From assembly GCA_023391425.1 (NCBI GenBank), contig JAEWAX010000090.1, positions 1-13,972 on the forward strand: DNA of 13,972 nt. Direction: 5' to 3'. Origin of the DNA: Bacillota bacterium (GTDB taxonomy: Bacteria; Bacillota; Clostridia; Acetivibrionales; DSM-1351). How positions within the stretch are numbered: position 1 is the stretch's first letter; every line of letters starts with the position of its first letter. The notes below the pieces were generated by a model. The model searched no databases. It was given only the letters and a program-made list of their open reading frames with translations, and was not told where the DNA came from. Below, one piece after another: positions 13,881 through 13,972 of the stretch. The translations under genes were made by a program, and so were the position numbers.

Positions 13881-13924
13881 GGAGCCGCTTAAAAAAGCAG
13901 CTCCTTAAAGGGGTTGCTTTTTTT
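13881..13924 (+). terminator. Intrinsic terminator after leuA with an overlapping alternative hairpin
   Basis: AAAAAAGCAGCTCC (13891-13904) pairs with 13910-13923 over a TTAAA loop, 14 bp with two G-U pairs, ending in a T run: a strong terminator. GGAGC-C-GCTT (13881-13890) can instead pair with AAGC-A-GCTCC (13895-13904), using the same strand. The two folds exclude each other, as in an attenuator, though no regulator is evident. Confidence 0.75.
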
Positions 13925-13972
13925 CTAGGCTCCAGAGGTGGTAAAACTCACATAGTGATTATAAAAATAATA

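Overview
The window looks like a chromosomal segment of a low-GC Gram-positive bacterium, most likely a member of the Clostridia. The reasons are the AT-rich spacers, strong AGGAGG-type ribosome binding sites, some non-ATG starts, a T-box leader in front of an ilv-leu operon, and a type III pantothenate kinase next to a panG-panB-panC-panD cluster. I cannot name the species from sequence alone.

Layout, left to right. (1) 1-568: the C-terminal part of an ABC-2 type transporter permease, cut by the window edge. (2) 569-1086: a decayed C-terminal scrap of what is probably an M28-family peptidase, a strong terminator, and a promoter for coaX. (3) 1087-5271: coaX, then panG, panB, panC and panD, a complete route from ketoisovalerate and aspartate to phosphopantothenate, closed by a strong terminator. 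(4) 5439-6608: tadA (tRNA A34 deaminase) and a small thioredoxin-fold protein with only one cysteine in its active-site region. (5) 6609-7808: an inverted-repeat element, then a divergent Nif3-like metalloprotein on the minus strand. (6) 7877-13924: divergent promoters, an AT-rich leader with a T-box (probable leucine specifier CUC), then ilvB, ilvN, ilvC and leuA, ending in a strong terminator.

The two biosynthetic clusters are linked. IlvB/IlvN and IlvC carry out the first steps of valine, leucine and isoleucine synthesis. Ketoisovalerate, made after a dehydratase step (IlvD, not in this window), is the substrate of both LeuA (leucine) and PanB (pantothenate, then CoA). LeuA also consumes acetyl-CoA, the product of the CoA side.

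The least ordinary content is in the spacers. Two related imperfect inverted-repeat elements (about 286 and 250 bp) lie at 6673-6958 and 12011-12260. On the + strand, each element carries one GUAC/GUAC mini-hairpin in each arm; the left one has a GUGA loop and the right one GGAA, both of the GNRA type. A separate 64-65 nt hairpin repeat occurs once between panC and panD and once nested inside the second element. Its stem sequence differs between the copies by compensating base-pair changes. These look like mobile or dispersed structured-RNA elements placed between biosynthetic genes. I do not recognise either as a named family.
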